Source: Actinomycetes bacterium (GTDB lineage: Bacteria > Actinomycetota > Acidimicrobiia > Acidimicrobiales > Palsa-688). Taken from it: DNA of 32,693 nt. Shown here piece after piece: positions 13,299 to 22,668 of the stretch. Positions within the stretch are counted from its first letter, which is position 1; each line of letters starts with the position of its first letter. The DNA is taken from NCBI GenBank assembly GCA_021811865.1, contig JAKAQB010000043.1, forward strand, positions 1-32,693, in the 5' to 3' direction. A model generated the notes under the pieces. The model made no database searches. It was not told the DNA's origin and saw only the letters and a program-made list of their open reading frames with translations. A program made the position numbers and the translations under genes.

Positions 13299-14777
13299 AT
13301 GACCAAGTCGAGCGAGGAGCTCGAGCACACGAGCGAGGAGCTCGAGCACACGAGCGAAGGGACCACCCCCGACAGGGCGCTGGCCGCCCGCCGGCACGGC
13401 CTCATCGACCGCGTCCTCGGCCGGTCCGGCCCCGGGGGAGAGGCCGTCAACCGGCTCCTGCAGGACCGGACCTGCGAGGGCTCGCAGGAGCTGCACGACC
13501 GGGGCCGCCAGTCGCTCTCGGAGCTCCAACGCGAGCTGGGCGCCGTGCTCCGCCTCCCCGAAGGCGGGGGCGCCGGCGTCGAGCTCGCCGACGTGGACCT
13601 CGAGGTGCCGACCGACGAGACGATGATCCTCAACCTCGGCCCCTCCCACCCCTCCACCCACGGGGTGCTGCGCATCATGGTCGAGCTCGAGGGCGAGACT
13701 GTCCTGCGATCCAAGCCGGTGATCGGTTACCTCCACACCGGGATGGAGAAGACCGGCGAGGAGCTCATGTACCACCAGGGCTCCACCAACGTCACCCGCA
13801 TGGACTACCTGTCGCCGTTCTTCAACGAGGTGACCTTCAGCCTCACCGTCGAGAAGCTCCTGGGTGTCGAGGTGCCGCCGCGCGCCACGTGGATCCGGAT
13901 GCTGCTCTGCGAGCTCAACCGGATCAGCTCGCACATGCTGTGGCTGGCCACCAACGGCGCCGACATCGGCGCCATCAACATGCTCGTCTACGGCTGGCGC
14001 GAGCGGGAGGTGGTGCTGCAGCTCTTCGAGAAGGTGACCGGGCTGCGGATGAACCACAACTTCATCCGCCCCGGCGGCGTCGCCGCCGACCTGCCCGACG
14101 GGTGGCGGGACGACGTGATCGCCCTCTGCGACATGATGAGCCGGCGGATGGACGAGTACGACGACCTGCTCACAGGCCAGCCGATCCTGCAGCGCCGGCT
14201 GCAGAACGTCGGGCCGCTCACCGCAGAGGAAGCCGTCTCCCTGGGCCTCACCGGGCCGCTACTGCGCTCGACGGGCATCCCGCGGGACCTCCGCAGGGAC
14301 GAGCCCTACCTCGCCTACGACGAGGTGGACTTCGACGTGATCGTCGGCGAGGTCGGCGACTGTTGGGACCGGTTCGCGATCCGGTTCAACGAGATCCGCG
14401 AATCCATCCGCATCTGCCGCCAGGTCTGTGACCGGATGCCGGCAGGCGACTATAGGACGCAGGACAAGAAGGTCACCCCGCCACCCCGCAACCGCATCGA
14501 CGAGTCGATGGAAGCCCTCATCCACCACTTCAAGCTCTACACCGAGGGGTTCCGGGTGCCTCCGGGGGAGGCCTACGTCCCGGTCGAGACGCCGCGCGGC
14601 GAGGGTGGCTGCTACATCGTCTCCGACGGCACCTCTCGCCCGTACCGGCTGCACATGCGCGCCGCCAGCTTCGCCAACCTGCAGGGTCTGGCGCCGATGG
14701 CACGCGGGGCGCTGATCGCCGACACGATCGCCATCGTCTCCACCATCGACCCGGTCCTCGGGGACGTGGACCGTTAG
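13299..14777 (+). CDS. nuoD: NADH-quinone oxidoreductase subunit D with long N-terminal extension
   Basis: NuoD forms the quinone-binding cavity with NuoB. The core (residues 109-492) has LNLGPSHPSTHGVLR, with His117 and His121. Tyr170 lies in RMDYLSPFFNE and matches the spacing of the Thermus quinone ligands His38/Tyr87. The end is DPVLGDVDR. The ATG at 13299 gives 492 residues, about 108 more than usual. The extension begins with a 21-bp direct repeat (13311-13352) encoding SEELEHT twice and continues as a helical, charged region with coding-type third-position GC. An in-frame ATG at 13623 would give a standard-length protein, but it has no good RBS and would leave a 364-base gap. I favour the long form. 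Confidence 0.94.
   Translation: MTKSSEELEHTSEELEHTSEGTTPDRALAARRHGLIDRVLGRSGPGGEAVNRLLQDRTCEGSQELHDRGRQSLSELQRELGAVLRLPEGGGAGVELADVDLEVPTDETMILNLGPSHPSTHGVLRIMVELEGETVLRSKPVIGYLHTGMEKTGEELMYHQGSTNVTRMDYLSPFFNEVTFSLTVEKLLGVEVPPRATWIRMLLCELNRISSHMLWLATNGADIGAINMLVYGWREREVVLQLFEKVTGLRMNHNFIRPGGVAADLPDGWRDDVIALCDMMSRRMDEYDDLLTGQPILQRRLQNVGPLTAEEAVSLGLTGPLLRSTGIPRDLRRDEPYLAYDEVDFDVIVGEVGDCWDRFAIRFNEIRESIRICRQVCDRMPAGDYRTQDKKVTPPPRNRIDESMEALIHHFKLYTEGFRVPPGEAYVPVETPRGEGGCYIVSDGTSRPYRLHMRAASFANLQGLAPMARGALIADTIAIVSTIDPVLGDVDR
13311..13352 (+). repeat. 21-bp tandem repeat inside the nuoD 5' region
   Basis: The unit AGCGAGGAGCTCGAGCACACG is perfectly repeated at 13311-13331 and 13332-13352. A five-base start of a third copy follows. 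It encodes SEELEHT-SEELEHT-SE. Copy number may vary between strains by slippage in steps of seven residues without breaking the frame. Confidence 0.9.
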
Positions 14778-14827
14778 ATGGGGCCCGTTTGGACGGCCCG
14801 CGCGACCCTCGGCAAGGATGAGCCGAC

Positions 14828-15547
14828 GTGGCGCGGCTGACCCCCCACAACGAGCAGCGGGCGCGCGACCTGATCGCGCTCTACCCCCACCCCCGCTCCG
14901 CCCTGATCCCCATCCTGCACCTCCTCCAGGAACAGGACGGCTACCTCACCGACGACGGGATGCAGCACGCCGGCGAGCTGGTCGGGTTGGAGGCGGCCGA
15001 GGTCCAGGGCACGGCGTCGTTCTACGACATGTTCCACACCGAGCCGGTCGGCAAGTACCTGATCGCGGTGTGCACCAACATCGCCTGCCTGTTGCAGGGC
15101 GCGTACGAACTGCTCGAGCACGCCGAGGAGAGGCTGGGAATCGCGCACGGCGGGACGACACCCGACGGGCTGTTCACCCTGGAGGACGCCGAATGCCTGG
15201 CGCTGTGCGGCAACGCCCCCTGCGTCACGGTCAACTGGCGGTACTTCGGAGATGTGGACCGGGAGGGCTTCGACGACCTCGTCGCCCGCCTCGCCGCCGG
15301 CGAGCTCGACGGGGAGGTCCCGCCCCACGGCACCCTCTGCCGCGTCCGGCGCAGCGTCGGGCTCGCCGCCGCCGGCGCCAGCGTGCACGGGTGCGGCGGA
15401 CCGGTGCCGGCGCTCGCCGAGAGCAGCCGGCCGGGAGCGATCGCCGACGAGCCCACCGACGGTGTCGACCTCGAGACGTTCGCGACCACACCGGCCGTCT
15501 TGGCCCTCGACGGTCCCGCCCCGTCCGACGACAGGACCGAGCCGTGA
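14828..15547 (+). CDS. nuoE: NADH-quinone oxidoreductase subunit E
   Basis: NuoE is a thioredoxin-like subunit of the NADH module carrying the [2Fe-2S] cluster N1a. The ligands are Cys82 and Cys87 (VCTNIACLL) and Cys123 and Cys127 (ECLALCGNAPC). The N-terminal helical domain (LIALYPHPRSALIPILHLLQ) is typical. The GTG at 14828 has AAGGA about nine bases upstream. The protein is 239 residues. The last 70 or so (after VARLAAGELDGE) form a variable tail rich in Ala, Gly and Pro, beyond the usual 160-180. It overlaps nuoF by GTGA. Confidence 0.97.
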   Translation: MARLTPHNEQRARDLIALYPHPRSALIPILHLLQEQDGYLTDDGMQHAGELVGLEAAEVQGTASFYDMFHTEPVGKYLIAVCTNIACLLQGAYELLEHAEERLGIAHGGTTPDGLFTLEDAECLALCGNAPCVTVNWRYFGDVDREGFDDLVARLAAGELDGEVPPHGTLCRVRRSVGLAAAGASVHGCGGPVPALAESSRPGAIADEPTDGVDLETFATTPAVLALDGPAPSDDRTEP

Positions 15548-16881
15548 CGGTCACCGGCGCCCCGCGCATCGTCACCCGCCGCCTCGGCGGCCCCGCGCCC
15601 TGGACGCTTGCCTCCTACCTCGACGACGGCGGCTACGACGGGCTGCGCAAGGCGCTGTCCATGACCCCCGAGGAGGTCCGCGAGGCGGTCAACGTGGCCA
15701 ACATCCTCGGGCGCGGCGGCGCCGGCTTCGAGGCCGGCCGCAAGTGGGGCATGCTCGCCAAGTCCGAGCCGGTGTACCTGACGATCAACGGCGACGAGAG
15801 CGAGCCGGCGACGTTCAAGGACCACATGCTCATCGAGACCGACCCGCACATGGTCGTCGAGGGCGCCCTCATCTGCGCCTACGCGGTGCGGGCCGACCAG
15901 ATCTTCCTCTACGTCCGGGGGGAGTTCGCCCTCGGCCTCGAGCGCCTGCAGGCCGCTGTCAACGAGGCGTACGCCTACGGCGCAGCCGGCGGCGACATCC
16001 TCGGCAGCGGCTGGTCGGTCGACATCGTCGTTCACCCGGGCGCCGGCGCCTACATCTGCGGCGAGGAGACGGCGCTGCTCGAGAGCCTGGAAGGCAAGCG
16101 GGGCTATCCCCGCATCAAGCCGCCGTTCTTCCCGGCGGCCGTCGGCCTGTACGGGGCGCCGACGGTCGTCAACAACGTCGAGACGGTGTCCAACCTGCCG
16201 TGGGTCATGCGGAACGGCGCTGACGCCTTCGCCGCCCTCGGCGAGGGCCGGTCCAAGGGCACCAAGGTCATGGCGCTGTCCGGGCACGTGAAGCGGCCGG
16301 GCAACTACGAGCTGGAGTTCGCCAAGGTCACCTTCCGCGACCTCATGTTCGACGCGCGCCTAGGCGGCGGCATCCGCGAGGACCGCCAGCTCAAGGCGTT
16401 CATCCCCGGCGGTGTCAGCTCCCCATGGCTCGGGCCGCAAGACCTCGACGTCCTGCTCGCCAACGAGAAGATCGCCGAGGTGGGCACCATGGCCGGCTCC
16501 GGTGCGGTCACCGCCATGGACGAGACGACCTGCATCGTGCGGGCCGCCTGGCGGATCGTGCGCTTCTTCCACCGCGAGTCCTGCGGCCAGTGCACGCCGT
16601 GCCGGGAGGGCAGCGGCTGGGTGGAGAAGATCCTGCAGCGCATCGAGAACGGACAGGGCCGGGAGGCGGATCTCGACCTGCTCATGGACGTGTGTGACAA
16701 CATCTCGCCGGGCATCCGGTGGCCGCCGGCGCAGACGACGATCTGCGTGCTCGGGCCGTCGATCCCGCCGGCGCCGGCGTCGGGCATCCGAATGTTCCCC
16801 GACGAGCTCCTGACCCACATCCGCGAGGGCCGCTGCCCGTTCCCGCCCGACCGGCTGCCGGGAAGGGTCGCGCATGTCTGA
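15544..16881 (+). CDS. nuoF: NADH-quinone oxidoreductase subunit F (NADH/FMN-binding)
   Basis: NuoF binds NADH and FMN and holds cluster N3, so electrons enter complex I here. The 445-residue product has the FMN/NADH glycine-rich loop GRGGAGFEAGRKW (57-69), INGDESEPATFKD and GAGAYICGEETALLESLEGK (167-186). The N3 ligands are ESCGQCTPCREG (Cys347, 350, 353) and Cys401 in TTICVLGPS. The region DNISPGIRWPPAQTTIC is the longer loop I associate with actinobacterial NuoF. The GTG start overlaps the nuoE stop by four bases, and the end overlaps nuoG by eight. Confidence 0.98.
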   Translation: MTVTGAPRIVTRRLGGPAPWTLASYLDDGGYDGLRKALSMTPEEVREAVNVANILGRGGAGFEAGRKWGMLAKSEPVYLTINGDESEPATFKDHMLIETDPHMVVEGALICAYAVRADQIFLYVRGEFALGLERLQAAVNEAYAYGAAGGDILGSGWSVDIVVHPGAGAYICGEETALLESLEGKRGYPRIKPPFFPAAVGLYGAPTVVNNVETVSNLPWVMRNGADAFAALGEGRSKGTKVMALSGHVKRPGNYELEFAKVTFRDLMFDARLGGGIREDRQLKAFIPGGVSSPWLGPQDLDVLLANEKIAEVGTMAGSGAVTAMDETTCIVRAAWRIVRFFHRESCGQCTPCREGSGWVEKILQRIENGQGREADLDLLMDVCDNISPGIRWPPAQTTICVLGPSIPPAPASGIRMFPDELLTHIREGRCPFPPDRLPGRVAHV

Positions 16882-19717
16882 CCCCACGCCGCAGCCCGCC
16901 ACGACGACCGCCGGCGACGCCACGGCACCCGGGTCGGCCGCCGGCCACACCGGGCGTGAGGTTCCCGTGCACCTGGCGCCGCGGCCCGTCATCACCGAGA
17001 GCGCCGTTGGCTCGCCGCCGCCCCCCGTCCCCCGGTCGCCGGGCGAGATGGTGACGGTCACCATCGACGGCCGCCAGGTGGTCGTCCCCAAGGGCCAGCT
17101 GCTGATCGAGGCGGCCGAGGCGGCCGGCACGTACATCCCGCGCTTTTGCTACCACCCGCGGATGAAGCCGGTCGGCATGTGCCGCATGTGCCTGGTCGAG
17201 GTCGAAGGGCCCCGGGGATCCACGCTGATGCCCGCCTGCTACAACCCCGTCGCCGACGGCATGAAGGTGTCGACGACGAGCGAGATGACCAAGAAGGCCC
17301 AGGACGGCGTCCTCGAGCTCCTGCTCGTCAACCATCCCCTGGACTGCCCGGTGTGCGACAAGGGCGGGGAATGTCCCCTCCAGGACCAGACCCTCGCCTA
17401 CGGCCCCGGCGAGTCGCGCTTCGTCGAGGAGAAGCGGCACTGGGACAAGCCCATCCCGATCTCCGAGCTGGTCAACCTCGACCGGGAGCGCTGCATCCAG
17501 TGCGGCCGCTGCGTCCGCTTCGCCGACGAGGTCGCCGGCGACCCGCTGATCGACTTCTACGAACGGGGGGACAGGACAGAGGTGGCGGTCTTCTCGGCCA
17601 CCCATCCCTTCGCCTCCTACTTCAGCGGCAACGTGGTGCAGATCTGCCCGGTCGGAGCCCTGACGGCGACGCCGTACCGCTTCCGGGCCCGGCCGTGGGA
17701 CCTCGACCAGGTGGAGAGCACCTGCACGTCCTGCTCCGTTGGCTGCAGGGTCGCGGTCCAGACCAGCGGTGACCAGCTGGTCCGCAAGATCGGTGTGGAC
17801 TGCGACCCGGTGAACTGGGCGTGGCTGTGCGACAAGGGCCGCTTCGACTACGAGGCGGTCAACTCGCCGGAACGCCTCGGCGCGCCCCTCGTGCGCAAGG
17901 ACGCCGAGCTGGTCGAGGTGTCGTGGGCGGAGGCGCTCGACACCGCCGCAGGCGGCTTGCAACGGGCGGTGCGCGCCGGCGGGGGCGCCAACGTCGCCGT
18001 GATCGGCGGAGCGCGCCTCGCCAACGAGGACGCCTACGCGTGGGGGAAGTTCGCCAGGGCCGTGCTCGGCACCGACAACGTCGACGCCCAGCTCGGCGAC
18101 GGGGTGCCCGCCGACGTGCTGCTCGGCCTGCCGCGGGCGACGATCGACGAGGCGGCGTCCGCCCCGTTGCTGCTGACCCTCGGCACCGATCCCAAGGAGG
18201 AGCTGCCCGTCTTGTACCTGCGGCTTCGCAACGCCGCCCGCGAGCGAGGGTTGCAGATCGTCGAGCTCACCCCGACTCGCACCGGCCTGTCCCGCCACGC
18301 GGCGGTGACGGCCCTGCACCGGCCGGGTGAGCTCGCCGCCTTGGTGCAGGCGGTCACGGCGGACCACGACCCGACCGGCGACGTGGCCGGTGTCGCCGCC
18401 GGCACCATCGCCGGGATCCGTGCCCACCTGGTGAGAGCCTGGCAGGAGGCGCCCGTCCGCCGTGGCCGCCCGGCGGAGCGGCCCTCGATCGTCGTGCTCG
18501 TGGGGCGGGCGTCGCTCGCCGAGGGCGACGCCGGCGTCCGGGCGGCCGTCGCCGCCTTCAGCGGCCTCCCGGGCGTCGCCTGGCTGTCGGGGCTGCGCCG
18601 GGGGAACGTCCACGGCGCTTTGGACATGGGCCTCGCGCCGGGGGTGCTCCCCGGTCGCGTCGGCCTCGACCAAGGTCGCGGCTGGTACGAGTCGCAGTGG
18701 GGCGCCGAGCTGCCGATGGGTCGGGGAATGGGCACCGCCGAAATCCTCGCCGCCGCCGCCCGGGGCCGGATCGGGGGGTTGGTGCTGCTCGGCGCCGACC
18801 CCGAGGCCGACTTCCCCGACGCCCTCCATGCCGTGAAGGGCCTCGCCGGCGCCCGCTTCGTTGTCGCCGTCGACAGCTTCCTCACCGACTCCGCGCGCAA
18901 GGCGGATGTGGTGCTGCCCGCCGCCACCTACGCCGAGCGCCGCGGCACCTTCACCAACCTCGAAGGCCGCGTCACCCACCTCGGCGCGATCGTCACGGCG
19001 CCGGGCGTCGCCTGGCCGGACTGGATGATCGCTTCGGAGCTTGCCTACCGCCTCGGTGCCGACCTCGGATGGAGCGACCTGGAGGGCATCTGGGCGGAGA
19101 TCACCCGCGTCTCGCCGCTGCACGCCGGCGTCGACCGCGTCGCTCTCGCCGGTGCCGCGGCGCGCGACGGGATCGTCGTGCCCGCCGGCGACGGCGGGGC
19201 GGCGATCCGGCCCCCGCGCCCGCTCGACCCGATGGCCGACCCGGGGATCGCGTCGGCCGAGCTGCACGCCGTGGCGCCCACAGCGCTGGCGGTCGATGTC
19301 CCGCCCGTGAAGCAGGCGTCGGAGGAGGAGCGCGCCCCGATGCCGCCGATGCTCACGACCCCGGGCGGGCCGGCGCCCCCGCCGGTGCCCGTGGAGGGGG
19401 ATGCGCACCGCCTCGTGAGCCGGCGCAGCCTCTGGGACGCCGGCACGTGGGTTCGTCACGCCCACCACCTCTCGCCGCTCGCCCGGGCGGCGTCGGCGGC
19501 GTTGCATCCAGACGAGCTGGCCGATCTCGGCGTTGCCCCCGGTGATGCCCTCCTGGTCTCGAACGACCGGGGCCGCCTGTCGTTGCCGGCGGCGGCCGAC
19601 CCGTCGCTGCCGCGCGGTGTCGTCGCCGTGGCCTGGAACGCGCCGGGAGGGCCCGCCTCGTCGCTCGTCGACGCCTCCGGCCGGGTCGTCACCGTGCGAG
19701 TGGAGGTCGCCCGCTGA
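16874..19717 (+). CDS. nuoG: NADH-quinone oxidoreductase subunit G
   Basis: NuoG is the largest peripheral subunit (947 residues) and carries most of the electron-transfer wire. The ligands are visible as follows: N1b Cys92, 103, 106, 122; N5 His154 with Cys158, 161, 167; N4 Cys207, 210, 213, 258. The off-path N7 cluster, found in some bacteria only, also has a full set (Cys284, 287, 291 in CTSCSVGC and Cys319 in WLCDKGRF). A molybdopterin-oxidoreductase-like domain follows to the end. A Pro-rich N-terminal leader of about 55 residues precedes the ferredoxin domain, and another Pro-rich linker lies near 820-840. The stop overlaps the nuoH start (TGATG). Confidence 0.98.
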   Translation: MSDPTPQPATTTAGDATAPGSAAGHTGREVPVHLAPRPVITESAVGSPPPPVPRSPGEMVTVTIDGRQVVVPKGQLLIEAAEAAGTYIPRFCYHPRMKPVGMCRMCLVEVEGPRGSTLMPACYNPVADGMKVSTTSEMTKKAQDGVLELLLVNHPLDCPVCDKGGECPLQDQTLAYGPGESRFVEEKRHWDKPIPISELVNLDRERCIQCGRCVRFADEVAGDPLIDFYERGDRTEVAVFSATHPFASYFSGNVVQICPVGALTATPYRFRARPWDLDQVESTCTSCSVGCRVAVQTSGDQLVRKIGVDCDPVNWAWLCDKGRFDYEAVNSPERLGAPLVRKDAELVEVSWAEALDTAAGGLQRAVRAGGGANVAVIGGARLANEDAYAWGKFARAVLGTDNVDAQLGDGVPADVLLGLPRATIDEAASAPLLLTLGTDPKEELPVLYLRLRNAARERGLQIVELTPTRTGLSRHAAVTALHRPGELAALVQAVTADHDPTGDVAGVAAGTIAGIRAHLVRAWQEAPVRRGRPAERPSIVVLVGRASLAEGDAGVRAAVAAFSGLPGVAWLSGLRRGNVHGALDMGLAPGVLPGRVGLDQGRGWYESQWGAELPMGRGMGTAEILAAAARGRIGGLVLLGADPEADFPDALHAVKGLAGARFVVAVDSFLTDSARKADVVLPAATYAERRGTFTNLEGRVTHLGAIVTAPGVAWPDWMIASELAYRLGADLGWSDLEGIWAEITRVSPLHAGVDRVALAGAAARDGIVVPAGDGGAAIRPPRPLDPMADPGIASAELHAVAPTALAVDVPPVKQASEEERAPMPPMLTTPGGPAPPPVPVEGDAHRLVSRRSLWDAGTWVRHAHHLSPLARAASAALHPDELADLGVAPGDALLVSNDRGRLSLPAAADPSLPRGVVAVAWNAPGGPASSLVDASGRVVTVRVEVAR

Positions 19718-20913
19718 TGCTCGGCTACGTCGGGGACCCCCTCTTCGCCAACGGCCTGCACTGGCAGGTGTGGCTCATCGTGGTCGTGAAGGCCCTGCTC
19801 GCCTTCGTGCTCCTACTGCTCTCGGTGCTGTTCATGGTCATGTACGAGCGCAAGGCGGTGGCGTGGCTGGGCGTGCGCTACGGGCCCAACCGGGCCGGCC
19901 CGGGCGGGTGGCTGCAATCCCTGGCTGACGGCGTGAAGCTGTTCTTCAAGGAGGCCTTCACGCCGGCGCGCGCCGACAAGTGGGTGTACAAGGCGGCGCC
20001 CTACCTGGTCGTCATCCCCGCGTTCGTGGCGTTCTCGATCGTGCCCATCGGCGGCACCGTCAACCTGTGGGGTTGGCACACCAGGCTGCAAGTCGCCGAC
20101 CCACCGTGGGGCATCCTGCTGATGCTCATGGCGTCGGGCGTCACCGTGTACGGGGTGATGCTCGCCGGCTGGGCGTCGGGCTCCAAGTACCCGCTGCTCG
20201 GCGCGGTCCGCGCCAGTGCCCAGATGGTCTCCTACGAGGCGGTGCTCGGCCTCACCGTGGCGACCGTCGTGCTCGAGACCGGCTCGCTGCAGACCAGTGC
20301 CATCTGGCTCTCCCAGCGCTCGATCCTGTACCACTGGAACTTCCTGCGGACTGGTCTCATCCCCTTCGCCCTCTTCGCCATCGCCATCACCGCGGAGATG
20401 ACCAGGGCGCCGTTCGACCTCGTCGAGGCCGAGGAGGAGCTGTCGGGCGGGTTCAACCTCGAGTACTCCTCGATCGGCTTCGCCTTCTTCTACCTGGCGG
20501 AGTACATGGCGCTGGTGACGAACTCGGCGCTCATGGTGACTCTGTGGTTCGGCGGGCCCGACGGTCCGTTCGTCGCCACCTATGGGTGGGTTGGCATCTT
20601 CTGGTTCGCGCTGAAGACGTTGATCATCCTCTACATCTACGTCTGGATCCGGGCGACCCTGCCCCGCCTGCGCTACGACCAGCTGATGGAGCTGGGCTGG
20701 AAGCGGATGATCCCGGTGGCGCTGGCAATGCTGCTGATCGTCGCCGGCTTCCAGGTCGGCTACGAGTGGGGGTTCATCGCCGTAGGAGGCAGCCTCGTCG
20801 CTCTCGCCGTGCTGTTGAGGGCCATCGACGTGGGGTCGGTGGCGGCCAGCGTCGACGTCAGTGGCGAGGAGGTCGCCACCGGCGGCCCCGCCACAGGGAC
20901 CGGTGTGACGTGA
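19717..20913 (+). CDS. nuoH: NADH-quinone oxidoreductase subunit H
   Basis: NuoH is the eight-helix membrane subunit that closes the quinone chamber and links it to proton translocation. The 398-residue product carries [38 protein letters not shown] and the acidic loop [20 protein letters not shown], the family landmarks. It ends in a short polar tail of about 30 residues ([16 protein letters not shown]). Start and stop are coupled: TGATG with nuoG and GTGA with nuoI. Confidence 0.98.
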   Translation: MLGYVGDPLFANGLHWQVWLIVVVKALLAFVLLLLSVLFMVMYERKAVAWLGVRYGPNRAGPGGWLQSLADGVKLFFKEAFTPARADKWVYKAAPYLVVIPAFVAFSIVPIGGTVNLWGWHTRLQVADPPWGILLMLMASGVTVYGVMLAGWASGSKYPLLGAVRASAQMVSYEAVLGLTVATVVLETGSLQTSAIWLSQRSILYHWNFLRTGLIPFALFAIAITAEMTRAPFDLVEAEEELSGGFNLEYSSIGFAFFYLAEYMALVTNSALMVTLWFGGPDGPFVATYGWVGIFWFALKTLIILYIYVWIRATLPRLRYDQLMELGWKRMIPVALAMLLIVAGFQVGYEWGFIAVGGSLVALAVLLRAIDVGSVAASVDVSGEEVATGGPATGTGVT

Positions 20914-21644
20914 GCTCGATCGACGGCTTCTTCAACTTCTTCAAGGGTTTCGGCGTCACCGGCCGGGTCCCGTTCCAGCCCAAGGTGACCATCCAGTACC
21001 CGGAGGAGAAGGGACCGATCCCCGAGCGGCGCCACGGCCGCCACGTCCTCAACCGCTACGAGGACGGCATGGAGAAGTGCATCGGCTGCGAGCTGTGCGC
21101 CGGCGTGTGCCCGGCCCGCTGCATATACGTGCGGGGAGCCGACAACCCCCCCGACGCGCCGGTGTCGCCGGGCGAGCGGTACGGGTTCGTCTACGAGATC
21201 AACTTCCTGCGCTGCATCCACTGCGACATGTGCGTCGAGGCCTGCCCGACCGAGGCGATCACCGAGTCGAAGCTGTTCGAGCTCAGCTTCTCCAACCGTG
21301 AAGACGCCATGTACAGCAAGGCCGAGTTGCTCGTCGACGACGAGGGCAACCCCCGCAAGCTGCCCTGGGAGGACTGGAAGCAGGGCGACGAGCAGCACAC
21401 CTCTGGCTGGGTGAGGGCCACCTCGCCGGCCGGTGCGGCGGCGATGGAGGGCAGGCCGCTTTGGTCCGGGGAGCTCGGCTACGGGGTGCGGCCCCCCCAG
21501 CCCGGGCAGTCGGACCCCGACTCGGCGGACGTCTCCGCCCAAACCGACCTCTCCCTGCGGGAGATGGCTGTGCACGCCCTTCGGGGCGCCGGGGTCGACA
21601 CCCGCCCTCCGGCGAGGGATGGGGCGAGGGGTGGACGGCGATGA
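20910..21644 (+). CDS. nuoI: NADH-quinone oxidoreductase subunit I
   Basis: NuoI is a 2x[4Fe-4S] ferredoxin-like subunit carrying N6a and N6b on the way to N2. Two CxxCxxCxxxC motifs are complete: [16 protein letters not shown] (Cys57, 60, 63, 67) and [17 protein letters not shown] (Cys102, 105, 108, 112). The GTG at 20910, in a GTGA overlap with nuoH, gives 244 residues. The first helix [12 protein letters not shown] is typical. The same frame is open far upstream, but only as a nuoH shadow. The C-terminal 70 residues are a polar, variable tail. The stop overlaps nuoJ by ATGA. Confidence 0.97.
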   Translation: MSSIDGFFNFFKGFGVTGRVPFQPKVTIQYPEEKGPIPERRHGRHVLNRYEDGMEKCIGCELCAGVCPARCIYVRGADNPPDAPVSPGERYGFVYEINFLRCIHCDMCVEACPTEAITESKLFELSFSNREDAMYSKAELLVDDEGNPRKLPWEDWKQGDEQHTSGWVRATSPAGAAAMEGRPLWSGELGYGVRPPQPGQSDPDSADVSAQTDLSLREMAVHALRGAGVDTRPPARDGARGGRR

Positions 21645-22354
21645 GGGGCGCCGACCTGGTGGCTGCGCTCCACGTGGCCTTCCGGCTCGTGGCGTACAAC
21701 GGCGTCAACAGTCCCCACAGCGAGCACCTGCAGGCGCCGGCCGACTGGGCGGTGTTCCTGGTCGGCGGCGCGTTCATCCTCGCCGGCGCCCTCGGTGTGG
21801 TCACGCTGCGCAACCCGGTGCACTGCGCCCTGTTCCTCGTCATCACCCTGTTCGGCGTCGCCATCGAGCTCATCGACCTCAACGCCGACTTCCTGGCCGC
21901 CGTGCAGATCATCGTCTACGCCGGCGCCATCGTGATCCTCTTCCTCTTCGTGATCATGTTCCTCGGTGTGGACCGCAAGGAGCCCGTCGCCGCCGAGCGC
22001 TTCCCCCTCCAGCGCCCCCTCGCCCTGCTCCTAGGGCTCGGCGTGTTCATCCTGATCCTCGTCCTCACGGCCGTGCCGGGCAACTGGACCACCGGCGCCC
22101 ACTCCCTGTCGGGCTCGCTCGGGAGCCCCGCCAGCCCAACCGGCGGTGCCCAAGGCGACGTGGCCCGGCTCGGCCAGGCGATCTACACCCGCTACCTGCT
22201 CCCCTTCGAGATGACATCAGCGCTGCTGGTCATCGCCATCGTCGCCGCCGTCGTCCTCGCCCGCACCCGCCACCGGGTCGCCGGCGAGCTGTCGAGCGAG
22301 GAGCAGGCCGCGATCCGCCAAGCCGGTGGGGCGTCGGCGGAGGTGACCCGGTGA
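21641..22354 (+). CDS. nuoJ: NADH-quinone oxidoreductase subunit J
   Basis: NuoJ is a five-helix membrane subunit whose third helix carries a pi-bulge important for coupling. The 237-residue product shows the diagnostic segment [20 protein letters not shown], then [12 protein letters not shown]. The ATG at 21641 overlaps the nuoI stop (ATGA). The same frame is open upstream within nuoI, but it lacks homology there. The first 35 residues before the first helix are somewhat longer than usual. It ends in GTGA with nuoK. Confidence 0.97.
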   Translation: MRGADLVAALHVAFRLVAYNGVNSPHSEHLQAPADWAVFLVGGAFILAGALGVVTLRNPVHCALFLVITLFGVAIELIDLNADFLAAVQIIVYAGAIVILFLFVIMFLGVDRKEPVAAERFPLQRPLALLLGLGVFILILVLTAVPGNWTTGAHSLSGSLGSPASPTGGAQGDVARLGQAIYTRYLLPFEMTSALLVIAIVAAVVLARTRHRVAGELSSEEQAAIRQAGGASAEVTR

Positions 22355-22656
22355 GGGTTCCCGCCGAGTGGTACCTCGTCGTCGCCCTGATGCTGTTCGT
22401 CATCGGCGCCACCGGGCTGCTCATCCGCCGCAACATCCTCGTGATGTTCATGTGCGTCGAGCTCATGCTCAACGCCGTCAACCTCACGTTCGTCACCTTC
22501 TCCCGGACCCTCAACGACATCAGCGGCCAGGCGACGGTGTTCTTCGTCCTGGTCGTCGCCGCCGCCGAGGTGGTCGTCGGCCTGGGCATCATCGTCGCCA
22601 TCTTCCGCCGGCGCGCCGAGGCCACCGCCGACGACGTCCACATCCTGAAGGGCTAG
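22351..22656 (+). CDS. nuoK: NADH-quinone oxidoreductase subunit K
   Basis: NuoK is a three-helix membrane subunit with two buried glutamates used in proton transfer. The 101-residue product has [17 protein letters not shown] (first Glu) and [20 protein letters not shown] (second Glu), both conserved. The GTG at 22351 overlaps the nuoJ stop. The size is typical. A 12-base gap with AGAGGA leads to nuoL. Confidence 0.98.
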   Translation: MRVPAEWYLVVALMLFVIGATGLLIRRNILVMFMCVELMLNAVNLTFVTFSRTLNDISGQATVFFVLVVAAAEVVVGLGIIVAIFRRRAEATADDVHILKG

Positions 22657-22668
22657 AGGACCGCCTCC

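Noticed and set aside
16682..19507. 941-codon open frame on the minus strand opposite nuoG
   Set aside because: nuoG on the plus strand has full cluster motifs. The antisense frame is a by-product of high GC third positions.
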